64,000 nucleotides of DNA, taken from Hsuehochloa calcarea (Eukaryota > Streptophyta > Magnoliopsida > Poales > Poaceae). Where the stretch lies: assembly GCA_036346395.1 (NCBI GenBank), contig CM070602.1:13773098-13837097 (forward strand), given 5' to 3'. Both the position numbers and the translations under genes were made by a program. The notes below the pieces were generated by a model. The model had not been told where the DNA came from and made no database searches. It worked only from the letters and a program-made list of their open reading frames with translations. This document shows positions 55,000-64,000 of this stretch, piece after piece (position 1 is the first letter of the stretch; each line of letters opens with the position of its first letter).

Positions 55000-56147
55000 A
55001 GACAAGCCTAGAAGGGCTCCGGGGATCCTCCGAAAAGGGGACTAGCCAGTGACAAGAACGAGATGATTGTTACTACTCCGGGGAGTTCGTGTTGATTTTT
55101 TTCTCCCTCCTACAGGAGGGGGGTGACCCCATATTTATAGTCCTTTGTGAGAGGGTCTTGTACATTACCCTTCTAACCCTATGATAATACTATACGCGTA
55201 GGGGCTGCAGGGACATTCACTGTGCGGCTGGGTCCACGCGTCGACGAGACAGAGTGGAATTAGCGCCGGCTAAACCGAGATTAGCCCCTTAACCTGCACA
55301 GTGATTGCCGGCAAAACGAGCTACAAAATTTTGCTTAGGGAGAGGATTTGTGGAGGTTAGGGTTCTATAGAGTTTTGATTTGATTTCGTGCTTTTGGATT
55401 GAGCATTGTCCTCCATTGATGGAGTGGTTGTAAACCAAAATCTTATCAAATCAATCCAAGGAAAGTTTGATCAAAATTTTATCTCTTCGCTTTCCTTCTC
55501 TCTATTTGATGATTTTGAGTTTTGCTTTGATCCGTGAGTTTTTACTTGATTTCTTCACGTGATCTAGCTGCTGTGACATATGGAAACATATCTAGGATCA
55601 TCTTGATCATCAATCACCCACGAGCAAGATTTTGGATCTAGTTTTTGTTTTGACTCGGTTTTGAACCATCCTTCTCTCAAACGGAAAAGGATCATAATTC
55701 TTTCAAGGATTTTCACAATCTTCAATTGGAATAGGTTCCTGACATCATAGAGAAGGTGTGTTCCAAGTTTCATTGAGCTTGGAGTTGTAGATCAAAAGTT
55801 ACATCTATTTGCAACTTCATTTTTTGGGTTGTTGTCTTTGTTCATCAGGCCGGTGGTCAGACCGCCCAAGGTCACCGGTCCGACCGCCAGGGGTGAGCGG
55901 TCCGACTGCCATTGACCTAGCGGTTAGACCGCACAACACTTAGTTTTTTAGTTTGTGTTGATTTTCGTTGTTTTGCTTCGGGGGTTAAATTTGATTCAAT
56001 ACTAGTCTTCCGCTGTAATGGTATATTGATCTTCATAGCGTCCATAGCTATTGCAGTAAAATCTTATTGAATATATTATTTGTGAAAAAAGTGAGCGTGC
56101 TCCTATTCAACCCCCCCCCCCCCTCTAGTCGTCTTTTCGGTGCAACA
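55000..56147 (+). mobile_element. LTR fragment of the same copia family as 7095-15185, opposite orientation
   Basis: The right end reads GAGCGTGCTCCTATTCAA, a C run, CTCTAGTCGTCTTTTCGG and TGCAACA, which is the reverse complement of the start of the LTRs at 7095 and 13354. It also shares the AATAGGTTCCT block, AAAGTTACATC..TTGCAACTTC and several GGTC(C/A)GACCG-type motifs (55855-55940). A TATTTATAG promoter-like word lies at about 55132. The left limit is uncertain, and no internal region or second LTR is attached. Confidence 0.65.
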
Positions 56148-56469
56148 TATAGTAAAGTTCTTCTACTATAAAACAGTCGGGGGCTAGGTAATATATGAAT
56201 ATTTCATAAGTCGACCGGATAAAAAAAAGATTTCATTGATGAAAGAAAGGTAAGTTTTACATTTTCATAAATCTTACATTGCAATTTCCTATTTCTAGAG
56301 ATCGCCCGGCTAATCGCTGCTTGACGGAGATCCGACCTCCATTTCCTCTGCAACCTTGTCTCCAAGAGGCTCCGAAATCAAATAAAACTGAGGCTGGTAC
56401 TAAATTGACAAGAACATACCAAGAACAACATCCGGTGCCGAATGAGCCTCCTCTGCGGTGACGTGATTC

Positions 56470-57330
56470 ACACGTCCCTCCATGAACTGAACAGCCGGTC
56501 TTGAGGGACCGTCGGAGGCTGGTGCTCCTGCATTTGGCTCAACTGGAGCTGTAGCCTGTTGCTTCTTTGGGCATTTATTGGCATAATGACCTGACTCATT
56601 GCAATAGAAACAAGTTATTCCTGCTGCTGAGGGAGCTGTCTTCTGCTGGAATTGACTTCCAGATGAACTGCTACGAAAACCAGGAATATTGGGGCACTAG
56701 GTTGGTGTTGGAGCTCTGGGCGTAGCAGACTAGAATCTTCCATGCGGAGGTGGCTGAGGCTGAGTGAACGAGGTTTAGGGAGTCCTCCGGAGTTAAACTT
56801 CTGAGCGGCCATCCTCCACTTGCAATTTTCCATCTCTTGGTGCTTACCTTCCTGATGAATAGCTTTGTTCACCAACTGCTGAAAGTCAGTGAAATCTTGG
56901 GAAATCAGTCTGACGGAGAGTTCATCATTCAATCCTTCTAAGAATCACTCCTGTCTGTCTTTGTCTCGAGTCACATCTTCTAGGGCATAGCGAGTGAGTT
57001 GATTAAACTTACGCAGATACTCGCTAACTAAACGGTTTCCTTGGCGAAGCGAGCAAAATTCCTTCTTCAGAGTAGTCATGCCAGATGGAATGTGAGATCG
57101 GCGGAAAGCTTGCACGAACTCATCCCAAGTGATTGCTTGGGCATTAGCGTGGGATATGCTCAAGTTATCCCACCATTCTGATGTGGGAGCATTCAGTTAC
57201 CATTCAACTGATAAGAGGCAAACAAGACTCTCTCACAATCTGTGCATTGAGCAATATCCAGCTTATTTCCAATGGCCCTGAGCCAATCATCTGCGTCCAT
57301 AGGTTTCGTACTGCTAGAAAATGTCGGTGG
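56470..57330 (-). pseudogene. Ty3-gypsy gag with zinc knuckle
   Basis: Minus-strand frames contain the retrotransposon gag domain (ITWDEFVQAFRRSHIPSGMT, EYLRKFNQLTRYALEDV, LSVRLISQDFTDFQQLVNKA) and a CCHC knuckle CFYCNESGHYANKC at about 56565-56611. Frames are interrupted between 56932 and 56945, and after 57163. This is the capsid/nucleocapsid part of a chromovirus-like gypsy element; protease and pol do not follow downstream. Confidence 0.82.
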
Positions 57331-57785
57331 ACGCATCCTCATGAATTCTGACAGTGTAACTCTTGCTGGAGGTGGAGGAGCATGATGTGTTGCTGAGGCT
57401 TGAGTATTTTGGTTACTGTTGAGGGACTAAGGTAGTAGTTCAATCAGATGGGTCTGATTGGCCATCATTTGGCGCCAGTCTGGGGCTTCAGTCGGAGGGG
57501 GTGGTGGTTGCTGAACTGGACTTTCTTAATAATCAGCATTCTCATTTCTCACCTCTCAAGCGCCGCTTACTTCCAAAGACGGATAGTCACCATCTGCTGG
57601 ACTTCTAAAGATTTGAGAAGAGACAGTAATCTCTAAGGGGTATAGGTCTAAATAGCCCAAAAACCAACAAACACAAGGCAAGAACACTTCATAAAATATT
57701 TTGTTTTATTTTATTGATTCATTATGGCTGCCACAAGGGTATTAGTAGCTCATAATTCACAACTAAAGGACAACTAAGGACACAT

Positions 57786-58362
57786 TTATGGGGTTGCTAG
57801 GGTATAATCCGGCTCACTAGAACTAGCACCGCCTGCCTTGTAGTAGGCCAGTTCTTTTTCTGCAGCCTTCAACTTTTCTTCTGCGCTCTGTAATTTCCTC
57901 TGAATGAGATACAGCTCATCCAGGGTATTCCCATAGGCATAATCCATTGCTCTGGCCAGATCCACCTGGTGTGTGAGATCGGAACAGTCTTCATCTCTCA
58001 AGCGAGCTGGTTATCACATCTTTGGGATGGGATGTGCATCGGGTAATAATAGAACCTAGTGTCGTTGAGGCGGTGATCGTAGATGTAAGCGAGTCGTGGT
58101 CGCTTCCTGGTCGCATCCCGATGCCTTCGGCGAAGGTGTCCCGTCGCATTGGGGCGTCGAAGATATGGAAGTCAGTGTTCGGCGATAAGTTGGAGTAGAG
58201 GATCACTTCTACCCTCCAACGATCCTGATTTCTTACCTTGTTTTTGTATCCTTGATACGTCGGTCTTTCTTCAAAGTCCAAGTGTTGCATGATCTTCCAG
58301 AGAACTGCGGCCCAATGACCAGCCAAAATACCATGGGAAATGGCGTTCTGAACTTCAGCCAT
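57786..58362 (-). pseudogene. N-terminal gag-side ORFs of the gypsy element
   Basis: Two minus-strand frames (58362-57991 and 58001-57786) overlap by a few bases. The first begins MAEVQNAISHGILAGHWAAV and has the feel of the short ORF placed between PBS and gag in plant gypsy elements. The second has a heptad-like coiled coil (LYLIQRKLQSAEEKLKAAEK). They sit just inside the PBS at 58512. Function in the element is unknown. Confidence 0.6.
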
Positions 58363-58511
58363 CTACAATTTTTGAAAAGGAGACGAGTTAGTAAACATTT
58401 TTAAAGAGAAAAGTTGAGAAATGACACTAGAAGACCAAAATATTTTTTATTTTCAAAAATAAATCCTTAAGGGTTTGATTTCCTTCTAGGTCACGACCTA
58501 CAGTCGATATG

Positions 58512-58523
58512 GCTCTGATACCA
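58512..58523 (-). other. Primer-binding site (tRNA-iMet) of the gypsy element
   Basis: The minus strand reads TGGTATCAGAGC, seven bases from the LTR end that starts at 58530. Same tRNA as used by both copia elements in the window. Confidence 0.85.
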
Positions 58524-58529
58524 CTTTTT

Positions 58530-59540
58530 TGTCGAACCTGGGAACGAAAGATCCCGAATTCACTGCGTTTGCACACTAGTCCAGGATTTCTAGTGTACAC
58601 AGTCTCACAAACAGTGTTATCACAATCATATCAAGCGGTTTATTAATAAGAAACAGGGCTCATTACAAAAACAGGCCTGAGGCCAAATAACAAAACATAG
58701 CGGAAGCAAATAGGTAGTAGGCCACACGATGCGCCACAGGCAATCGTCTGGAGGCGTAGCCTAAACGTCTGGATCCTCACCGTCTGGATAAAAGTCTTCT
58801 GCTGAATAATATATTCAGCAAGGATGATCACAACTATCGTGCTCGCAAATTACACCCAATACAGAATTTAGAATGTATGCATAAGTAACCAAGGAAGGTT
58901 GTAAGGGTTTATTTGCATAAATTAGTATTTTCAATTTTAAATAATCATACTAAGTTTCAAGGCATATTTTTAATCCATAGCTTAAAATCAGATTTTAAAT
59001 TGACAATTTTATAGTGGATAACCTCATATGAAACATGGTGATGGATATCCTCCTATCACATGGCTAACCATCCAATTTTACCACAAGGATTAACTATCCT
59101 AAAATCATGTACAAAATTATTTTTAAAACCAAAAACAAAGTCTAACTTAGAGTGGCTTTGCTCAGCATGTTTATGAATGTGGACACAACTATTCGAACAG
59201 ATTTACACTCTTCAGAGGTTGTACAGCTTTACCCACAAGAGATAATCAACTTTTAATGTTCGTCTGACACACTTTCGTAGGTTTGCAACTAAGTGATTCT
59301 CAGTAGTGTATATCAAATTTTGCCCTAAAGAATTGTTTTCAGTTGCTGCTGCTGCTCTATCATCTTGCTAAAAATTTCATATAGCTTGCACACACTGGGA
59401 TCTCCCACCTTATCTTCATTTGTATCTCCCATAGCTCTCAACCACAGAACTCAGTGATAAATGCACTAGTACAAGCAAGAAGCACTAGTGTGATTATTTC
59501 ACTAGGTAATCACGGGGGGAGAGAAACAAAGCTAGTACCA
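58530..59540 (-). mobile_element. 5' LTR (partial) of the gypsy element
   Basis: The plus strand starts TGTCGAACCTGGG (the LTR end next to the PBS) and contains, inverted, the shared gypsy blocks near 59180-59260 (GAGGTTGTACAGC, CAAGAGATAATCAAC). The outer end could not be fixed; similarity fades near 59540. The element lacks its 3' half. Confidence 0.65.
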
Positions 59541-59617
59541 GTACTTTGATTCCAACAAAATCAGCAAGGGTGCAACTGCTTGGCAAGAACTGAGAGCGAG
59601 AACGGAGGCCACGGACT

Positions 59618-59671
59618 GCTTCGGAGCAAGACCCGAGTTGGGATGCTTCGGAGCAAGACCCGAGTTGGGAT
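59618..59671 (+). repeat. Perfect 27-bp tandem duplication
   Basis: GCTTCGGAGCAAGACCCGAG plus seven more bases occurs twice back to back (59618-59644 and 59645-59671) with no difference. Confidence 0.9.
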
Positions 59672-60409
59672 TAAGTCCCTATGGAATTGCCTAAACTACG
59701 GAGCCACACACCTACGTAAACAAATACAATCTGCAAAGATGAAGGGCGATGTCAATAGGAATGCAACAAGTATTGTCAATAGAAAAAATACACGGTTTGC
59801 CTGGTCGATTTGTTTCTCCTTGCCTCTTCGTTGTACATCTGAAGAAAGTGAACAACGTATACAACAAAATGAAATGGTTCAGGACATCAGTAAGACATCG
59901 TGTAAGGCTGTATAATACGCCTGTAAGTTAAAAATCCCGTGCAGTTTTGGGATTATACAGCACAGGAGCAGGGTTCAGAATGCAGAAACTTCTGAACTCC
60001 ACAAACACGGTAACTGGTTACCGCAGGGAATTGAACAACTGGAGCGTATGCACAATCATTTTTCAGCTTAAGAGGCCACAGATTTTTAGATGATGCGACC
60101 AACGAATTTTGAAAACTAGCAATTTGCGCACTAAACCTCCACTCGTTGTAATCAGAGGCAAGGAGACGCGCACGAAACACAAAGCCGGCATCGAGAAGCA
60201 CAGATTTAAGATCAGATAGCCACCATTTTCCATTCATGATGATAATAAGATGGTAACATCAGACACCACATGACACCATAGCACAGCCACCATGGCAAGG
60301 GCAGGGAAACTTGCTATCACGCAACCGCTTCGGCACCACGCAACACGGGCTAAGGAGAACCTAAACATCTCTACACCCCCAGATCAGGCACCACGAAGGA
60401 GAAAGCACT
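59672..60409. other. Histone H3 3' flank, no further gene assigned
   Basis: Holds the H3 3' UTR on its right side. A minus-strand open frame (59953-60237, 94 codons) has no motif that I recognise. Confidence 0.4.
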
Positions 60410-60820
60410 CTACGCTCTCTCCCCACGGATGCGGCGGGCGAGCTGGATGTCCTTGGGCATGATTGTGACGCGCTTGGCGTGGATGGCGCAGAGGTTGGTG
60501 TCCTCGAAGAGCCCGACGAGGTAGGACTCGGCGGCCTCCTGCAGAGCGGCGACAGCGGAGCTCTGGAAGCGGAGGTCGGTCTTGAAGTCCTGCGCGATCT
60601 CCCGCACCAGGCGCTGAAAGGGGAGCTTGCGAATGAGCAGCTCCGTGCTCTTCTGGTACTTGCGGATCTCCCGGAGCGCGACGGTGCCCGGGCGGAAGCG
60701 GTGGGGCTTCTTCACGCCGCCGGTTGCCGGGGCAGACTTGCGCGCCGCCTTCGTCGCCAACTGCTTCCGCGGCGCCTTGCCGCCGGTTGACTTCCTCGCC
60801 GTCTGCTTCGTGCGCGCCAT
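60410..60820 (-). CDS. Histone H3.1 (replication-dependent type), intronless
   Basis: 136-codon frame giving a canonical plant H3, from MARTKQTARKSTGGKAPRKQ to the end IRGERA. Diagnostic residues (numbered without Met) are Ala31, Phe41, Ser87 and Ala90, i.e. the H3.1 class; H3.3 would have Thr31, Tyr41, His87 and Leu90. All main modification sites (K4, K9, S10, K14, K18, K23, K27, K36) are present. It has no intron and high GC, as usual for S-phase H3 genes. The product forms the (H3-H4)2 core of nucleosomes. No frame damage. An OCT promoter motif lies about 270 bases upstream. Confidence 0.97.
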   Translation of the reverse strand: MARTKQTARKSTGGKAPRKQLATKAARKSAPATGGVKKPHRFRPGTVALREIRKYQKSTELLIRKLPFQRLVREIAQDFKTDLRFQSSAVAALQEAAESYLVGLFEDTNLCAIHAKRVTIMPKDIQLARRIRGERA

Positions 60821-61270
60821 CGGATCGGAAGGCTAGCCTAGGGTATGCTCCGGTGGGAAGTGGTGGAGATCGCGAGCTCTTGTGGGATTTTGGGAATTGG
60901 GGGGGAATTGGAGTGAGGAGAGATTGGAGGGCGGCGGAGCTTTAAGTAGGCGGCGGGTGGGCGAGAGTTTGGGGAAATTTTGTATTTTGGTGGGGGCGGG
61001 GCGGAGGGTTTGTTTTCCGGAGGGAAATTGGGTTTAGAGCGTTGGATTCGCGGGATTTGAACGGTGGGGATTGGGTTTCGTGGGAAGCACGCGGATCGTG
61101 GGGGCCGATCCGTGGCGTGGGGATTCCTGCGTTCTCATTGGTTGCAACTGCGTGCTAGCCATGCGGGCCTCCATTATTTTTTGGTTGGTTCGCCCGTAGG
61201 CCGTAGCTACGCGGGCTTCAGGGCCGAGATGCAAACGATGCATGCTTGTCTGCTTGGAAAATTTTGCGCT
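60821..61270 (-). promoter_or_regulatory. Histone H3 promoter with OCT motif
   Basis: CGCGGATC, the plant histone octamer (OCT) element found in replication-dependent histone promoters, is at 61090-61097, and a near-copy (CGATCCGTG) at 61106-61114. A TACTTAAAG TATA-like word (minus strand) sits at about 60941-60949, 125 bases before the ATG. I did not find a clean hexamer ACGTCA partner. Confidence 0.6.
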
Positions 61271-62437
61271 TAGGACCGAATCGTAGATGCTAAAAAGAAC
61301 GGACATGCACGAGTCTGACTCGAGTCATCTCTTAGCCTGTGTATGTTGTTAAAGATTAGATATAGACATAGATTTGAATACTAAGTGGGGCAAATATTTG
61401 ATTTGATTTTTTAAAAGTTAATGCATATTTGAAAAGGTTCCGAAGCACACCCAATACATATATAGTAGTCCATTACATATATAGTAGTCCATTTCATTAT
61501 TTCATAGAGCAGGGAGACCGAGGCAATGCCAGTGCCCCAAAAGACTGCTCCACTACTGGCACGAGTAGAGCCTGCCCGGTATGCACAGGAACCCCAAAGT
61601 TTTTGAAGTTTACGTACATACCCTTGCTAGCTATATGCTCGAATTGAATTTGGGTTTCGTTGCAATCTGATAATACTTGAAGGAATTATATGCAAATTAT
61701 ATTCTATGTCCTCTATTCACATTTTGTAGAACACATTTTTTTCCTCTACCTATGTGCATCGCAATGTGTGAATGGTACAAAAGTACTTTATTTTATTTAG
61801 CTCTTAGAAATTTCTTTAGTTTATAACTGGAAAATCAAGTGGTTGATTCTCTATATGTTTGTGTTGTTGCGACCATGCAGGCCATGCGTTATAGTAATAA
61901 AAAATTTATGGAATGGCTATACATTTTCAATATTTTTTCACACATATTTAAAATTTATTTATCTATGTTAGTATTTGTTATCATTATCACTCCATAGAAT
62001 AAGTTCTTCTCACAACTGATTGTGTATAGTGACCAAATAATTGAAAAGAATGCTCAACTAATTATATAGAAACATTAAGTACCATGTGAATACAATATTC
62101 ACCATAATGCATTGTATATAATGCACTGTTTAGACAGTTTTAACATTCGATTAGCCGATAATTACTTAACCACCGCTTTTTACTCCATCTTGAAACATTA
62201 ATAGTGCACTCCTAACATAAATTTTATAGCTCCACCACTGACTACCGGTATTGATTTTACCGGTATTGATTTTTCTTCATGTATATCTTTTGTCTGTTCC
62301 TGAAGAACCATGACTCAGCCATGCCCAACGCGAAAAGCATATCTCAACAACCAAATACAAACAACTATATAGTTTTGAAAAGCAAGTTGTAAACATATCT
62401 CAACACCAGAAGTACATGTACCAACTTCTCCGGTAGC
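61271..62437. other. AT-rich intergenic DNA
   Basis: No gene or element recognised. A 19-bp tandem duplication (TACATATATAGTAGTCCAT) lies at 61455-61492. Confidence 0.4.
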
Positions 62438-63510
62438 TTAGAAGCACATCATGTGAACAGTGCCGGGACCAGATTGGTCGTACTCTCCCTTGGAAATCCA
62501 CATCTGCCAAAGAAGCAAATCATTGTCAGAGTTGGTTCGGAGGATATGTGAAAAATATAGTTATAATAAAAAGGGAAAAAACACAAGAAACATAACTGCA
62601 CGAAGAAGTTCAACATTATCACAATGGCTATTCCACTTCCTGTTTATGTCTATTGCAAAAGCAATTCTAGCATTGCTTACAGTTTCCAGCACCTGTACCT
62701 TCTTGTTTATGTCTATTGCTAAACAAGTCTTAGTTAATTTTTAGATAATAGAAGAGAAAAGATTTCTCCCTAGCCTCTGCATCGAGATGCATACAACACT
62801 ATTTATTAACGAGTTTAAAGTATCATAAGAGCCAAAATTGTTAAAAATGACTTAAAACTTTACAACCAAAAGACGACTGAAAAGTAAACTCAATCATTGC
62901 AAATTTGTTTCGCCACAAACTCTAACATTTGGTTTTCGGCCAATATGAACTCCTTCAGATCCGATTTATGCAGATTTAGTCAAGCACTCAGCCAATACCC
63001 ACTCCTAGTAATTGCTACAATTTCCAGTAGCTCTCCAAAGATACTCTTTTTTTCTTCTTATAACTAGGACATATACCAATCTATTATCTATACGAAGCTC
63101 AAGAAGAGTATTTGGCCATTTAGGATATGCACAAATGTATAGTCAGATTGAATTCTCTGAAATAGAACTGGTTGGAGATTATGGATAAAGGATTTTGGCC
63201 CAAATACCAGGAAAAAAAACAGGCTGACAAAAAAATTTATCATGGAGACCTCTATAAAAATTGCTGAGCAAAGGCTGTACAGTAACATGTATAACTTCCA
63301 GAGTCGAGAATCTAAGGAAAAGAAACTCTACCTGCTAGAGCCTACCTGCTGGAGAGTGCTGAGAGAGGCCAAAATAGAACCACCAATCCAGACACTGTAT
63401 TTTCTTTCGGGTGGCGCAACCACCTTAACCTTCGTACTTCTAGGAGCAAGGGCCGTGATCTCCTTGCTCGTACGATCAGCAATTCCAGGAAACATAACAG
63501 TGTTGGTGAT
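62438..63510 (-). pseudogene. Actin, 3' end only (5'-truncated)
   Basis: Two minus-strand exons encode an actin C-terminus. The upstream exon (about 63510-63346) reads VMFPGIADRTSKEITALAP, VKVVAPPERKYSVWIGGS and ILASLSTLQQ; the last exon (62503-62438) reads MWISKGEYDQSGPGTVHMMC then F and TAA. The intron (62504-63345) falls at Q|MWISK, the conserved third intron site of plant actin genes. Plant actin's third exon should extend some 150 codons further upstream. Here the match ends near 63510 (the GGTTMFPG region is already altered) and turns into unrelated AT-rich DNA. VHMMCF replaces the usual VHRKCF. Most likely a truncated actin pseudogene. Confidence 0.85.
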
Positions 63511-64000
63511 ATGCCTCAGAGATAATTAGAAAAATAATTATATCATATTTATATTTATGAGTTATTGAATAAGTATTATTCTGTTCCTTAAATGAATCAT
63601 CTGTTATAAAGATTAACAAGTATGTCACTTAGGCCATGTTTGGCTAGTGGTGAAATTTATACATGAGAGAAACAATCCAAGAGGGGATTAGGTGAATCCC
63701 TCTCCCTCCACCCAATCCCCTTCCACCTTGGATCTAATCCCCTCCCACCTTGGATCTAATCTCTTGATTTGTTTGGACAAATGGTTGGATCAATTGGAAT
63801 TGCAAATATTGAAAAAACTGAAGAAAAAATATATAAAATTTTGAAAACAACATTACAAAATTTCCAAAACCAAACCAAAATTTTGAAAAGTATCAGAAAA
63901 TTTTCACAAACAGTCCAGAAAATTCAAAAAAAGGTCTATAAATTTCAAAAATTTTAAAAACACATATTATAAAAAAAAATTAAAAAAAATTAAAATTTTG
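63511..64000. other. AT-rich sequence right of the actin remnant
   Basis: 63640-63790 holds CCACCTTGGATCTAATCCCC-like repeats and GGCCATGTTTGGCTAG, resembling the terminus of a MITE that continues beyond the window. 63800-64000 is A-rich low-complexity DNA that yields a Lys/Ile-rich spurious frame. Confidence 0.35.

Noticed and set aside
59953..60237. 94-codon minus-strand frame downstream of histone H3
   Set aside because: Could be a small exon, but no family resemblance, splice sites or promoter were found.

Overview
This window is nuclear DNA from a grass (Poaceae). Host genes have short exons with GT-AG introns and GC-rich first exons. They sit among nested LTR retrotransposons, MITEs and DNA transposons of types usual in cereals. 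I cannot name the genus. No bacterial, organellar or CRISPR-like features were seen.

Layout. At the left edge are two convergent housekeeping genes. A cytosolic fructose-1,6-bisphosphatase (+, 493-3036, 11 exons) faces a soluble inorganic pyrophosphatase (-, 4092-5770, 8 exons), whose second intron carries a hAT-type MITE. Both genes contain single-base losses in short homopolymers that break the reading frame. From 7.1 to 15.2 kb lies a minus-strand Ty1-copia element, complete in structure, with two LTRs, a CACGC target duplication and tRNA-iMet PBS. It keeps gag and only the first residues of the protease, so it is non-autonomous. Gypsy LTR remnants follow (15.2-17.1 kb), then two small, apparently paralogous protein genes (17783-18064 and 19041-19148), a 36-bp minisatellite, a decayed gypsy gag region (20.2-22.3 kb), a DNA transposon with long inverted repeats (24.0-26.1 kb) and a 3.7-kb solo LTR with perfect target duplication (27.5-31.2 kb).

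The best-preserved host gene is an intact Tubby-like F-box protein (+, 32389-34256, four exons, 446 aa). It is followed by a 7-kb plus-strand Ty1-copia element (36.0-43.0 kb) with decayed gag-pol, a Tourist-like MITE (44.0-44.6 kb), and a 46-53 kb region without a convincing protein gene. That region holds two diverged copies of a 130-nt, two-hairpin, ACA-ending sequence (H/ACA snoRNA-like), four copies of a 60-70 nt motif, and a nested LTR/hAT insertion in inverted arrangement. Gypsy pol and gag fragments occupy 54.5-59.5 kb. At the right edge lie an intact replication-type histone H3.1 gene (-, 60410-60820) and the 3' end of an actin gene (-) that looks 5'-truncated.

How the genes relate. 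FBPase (sucrose synthesis) and soluble PPase (PPi removal) act in linked cytosolic metabolism. The FBPase/PPase/H3/actin set matches, from memory, a gene block on rice chromosome 1, in a different order here and spread apart by about 50 kb of mobile DNA. All exon limits were set by eye from conserved protein sequence and splice consensus. No alignments were run.
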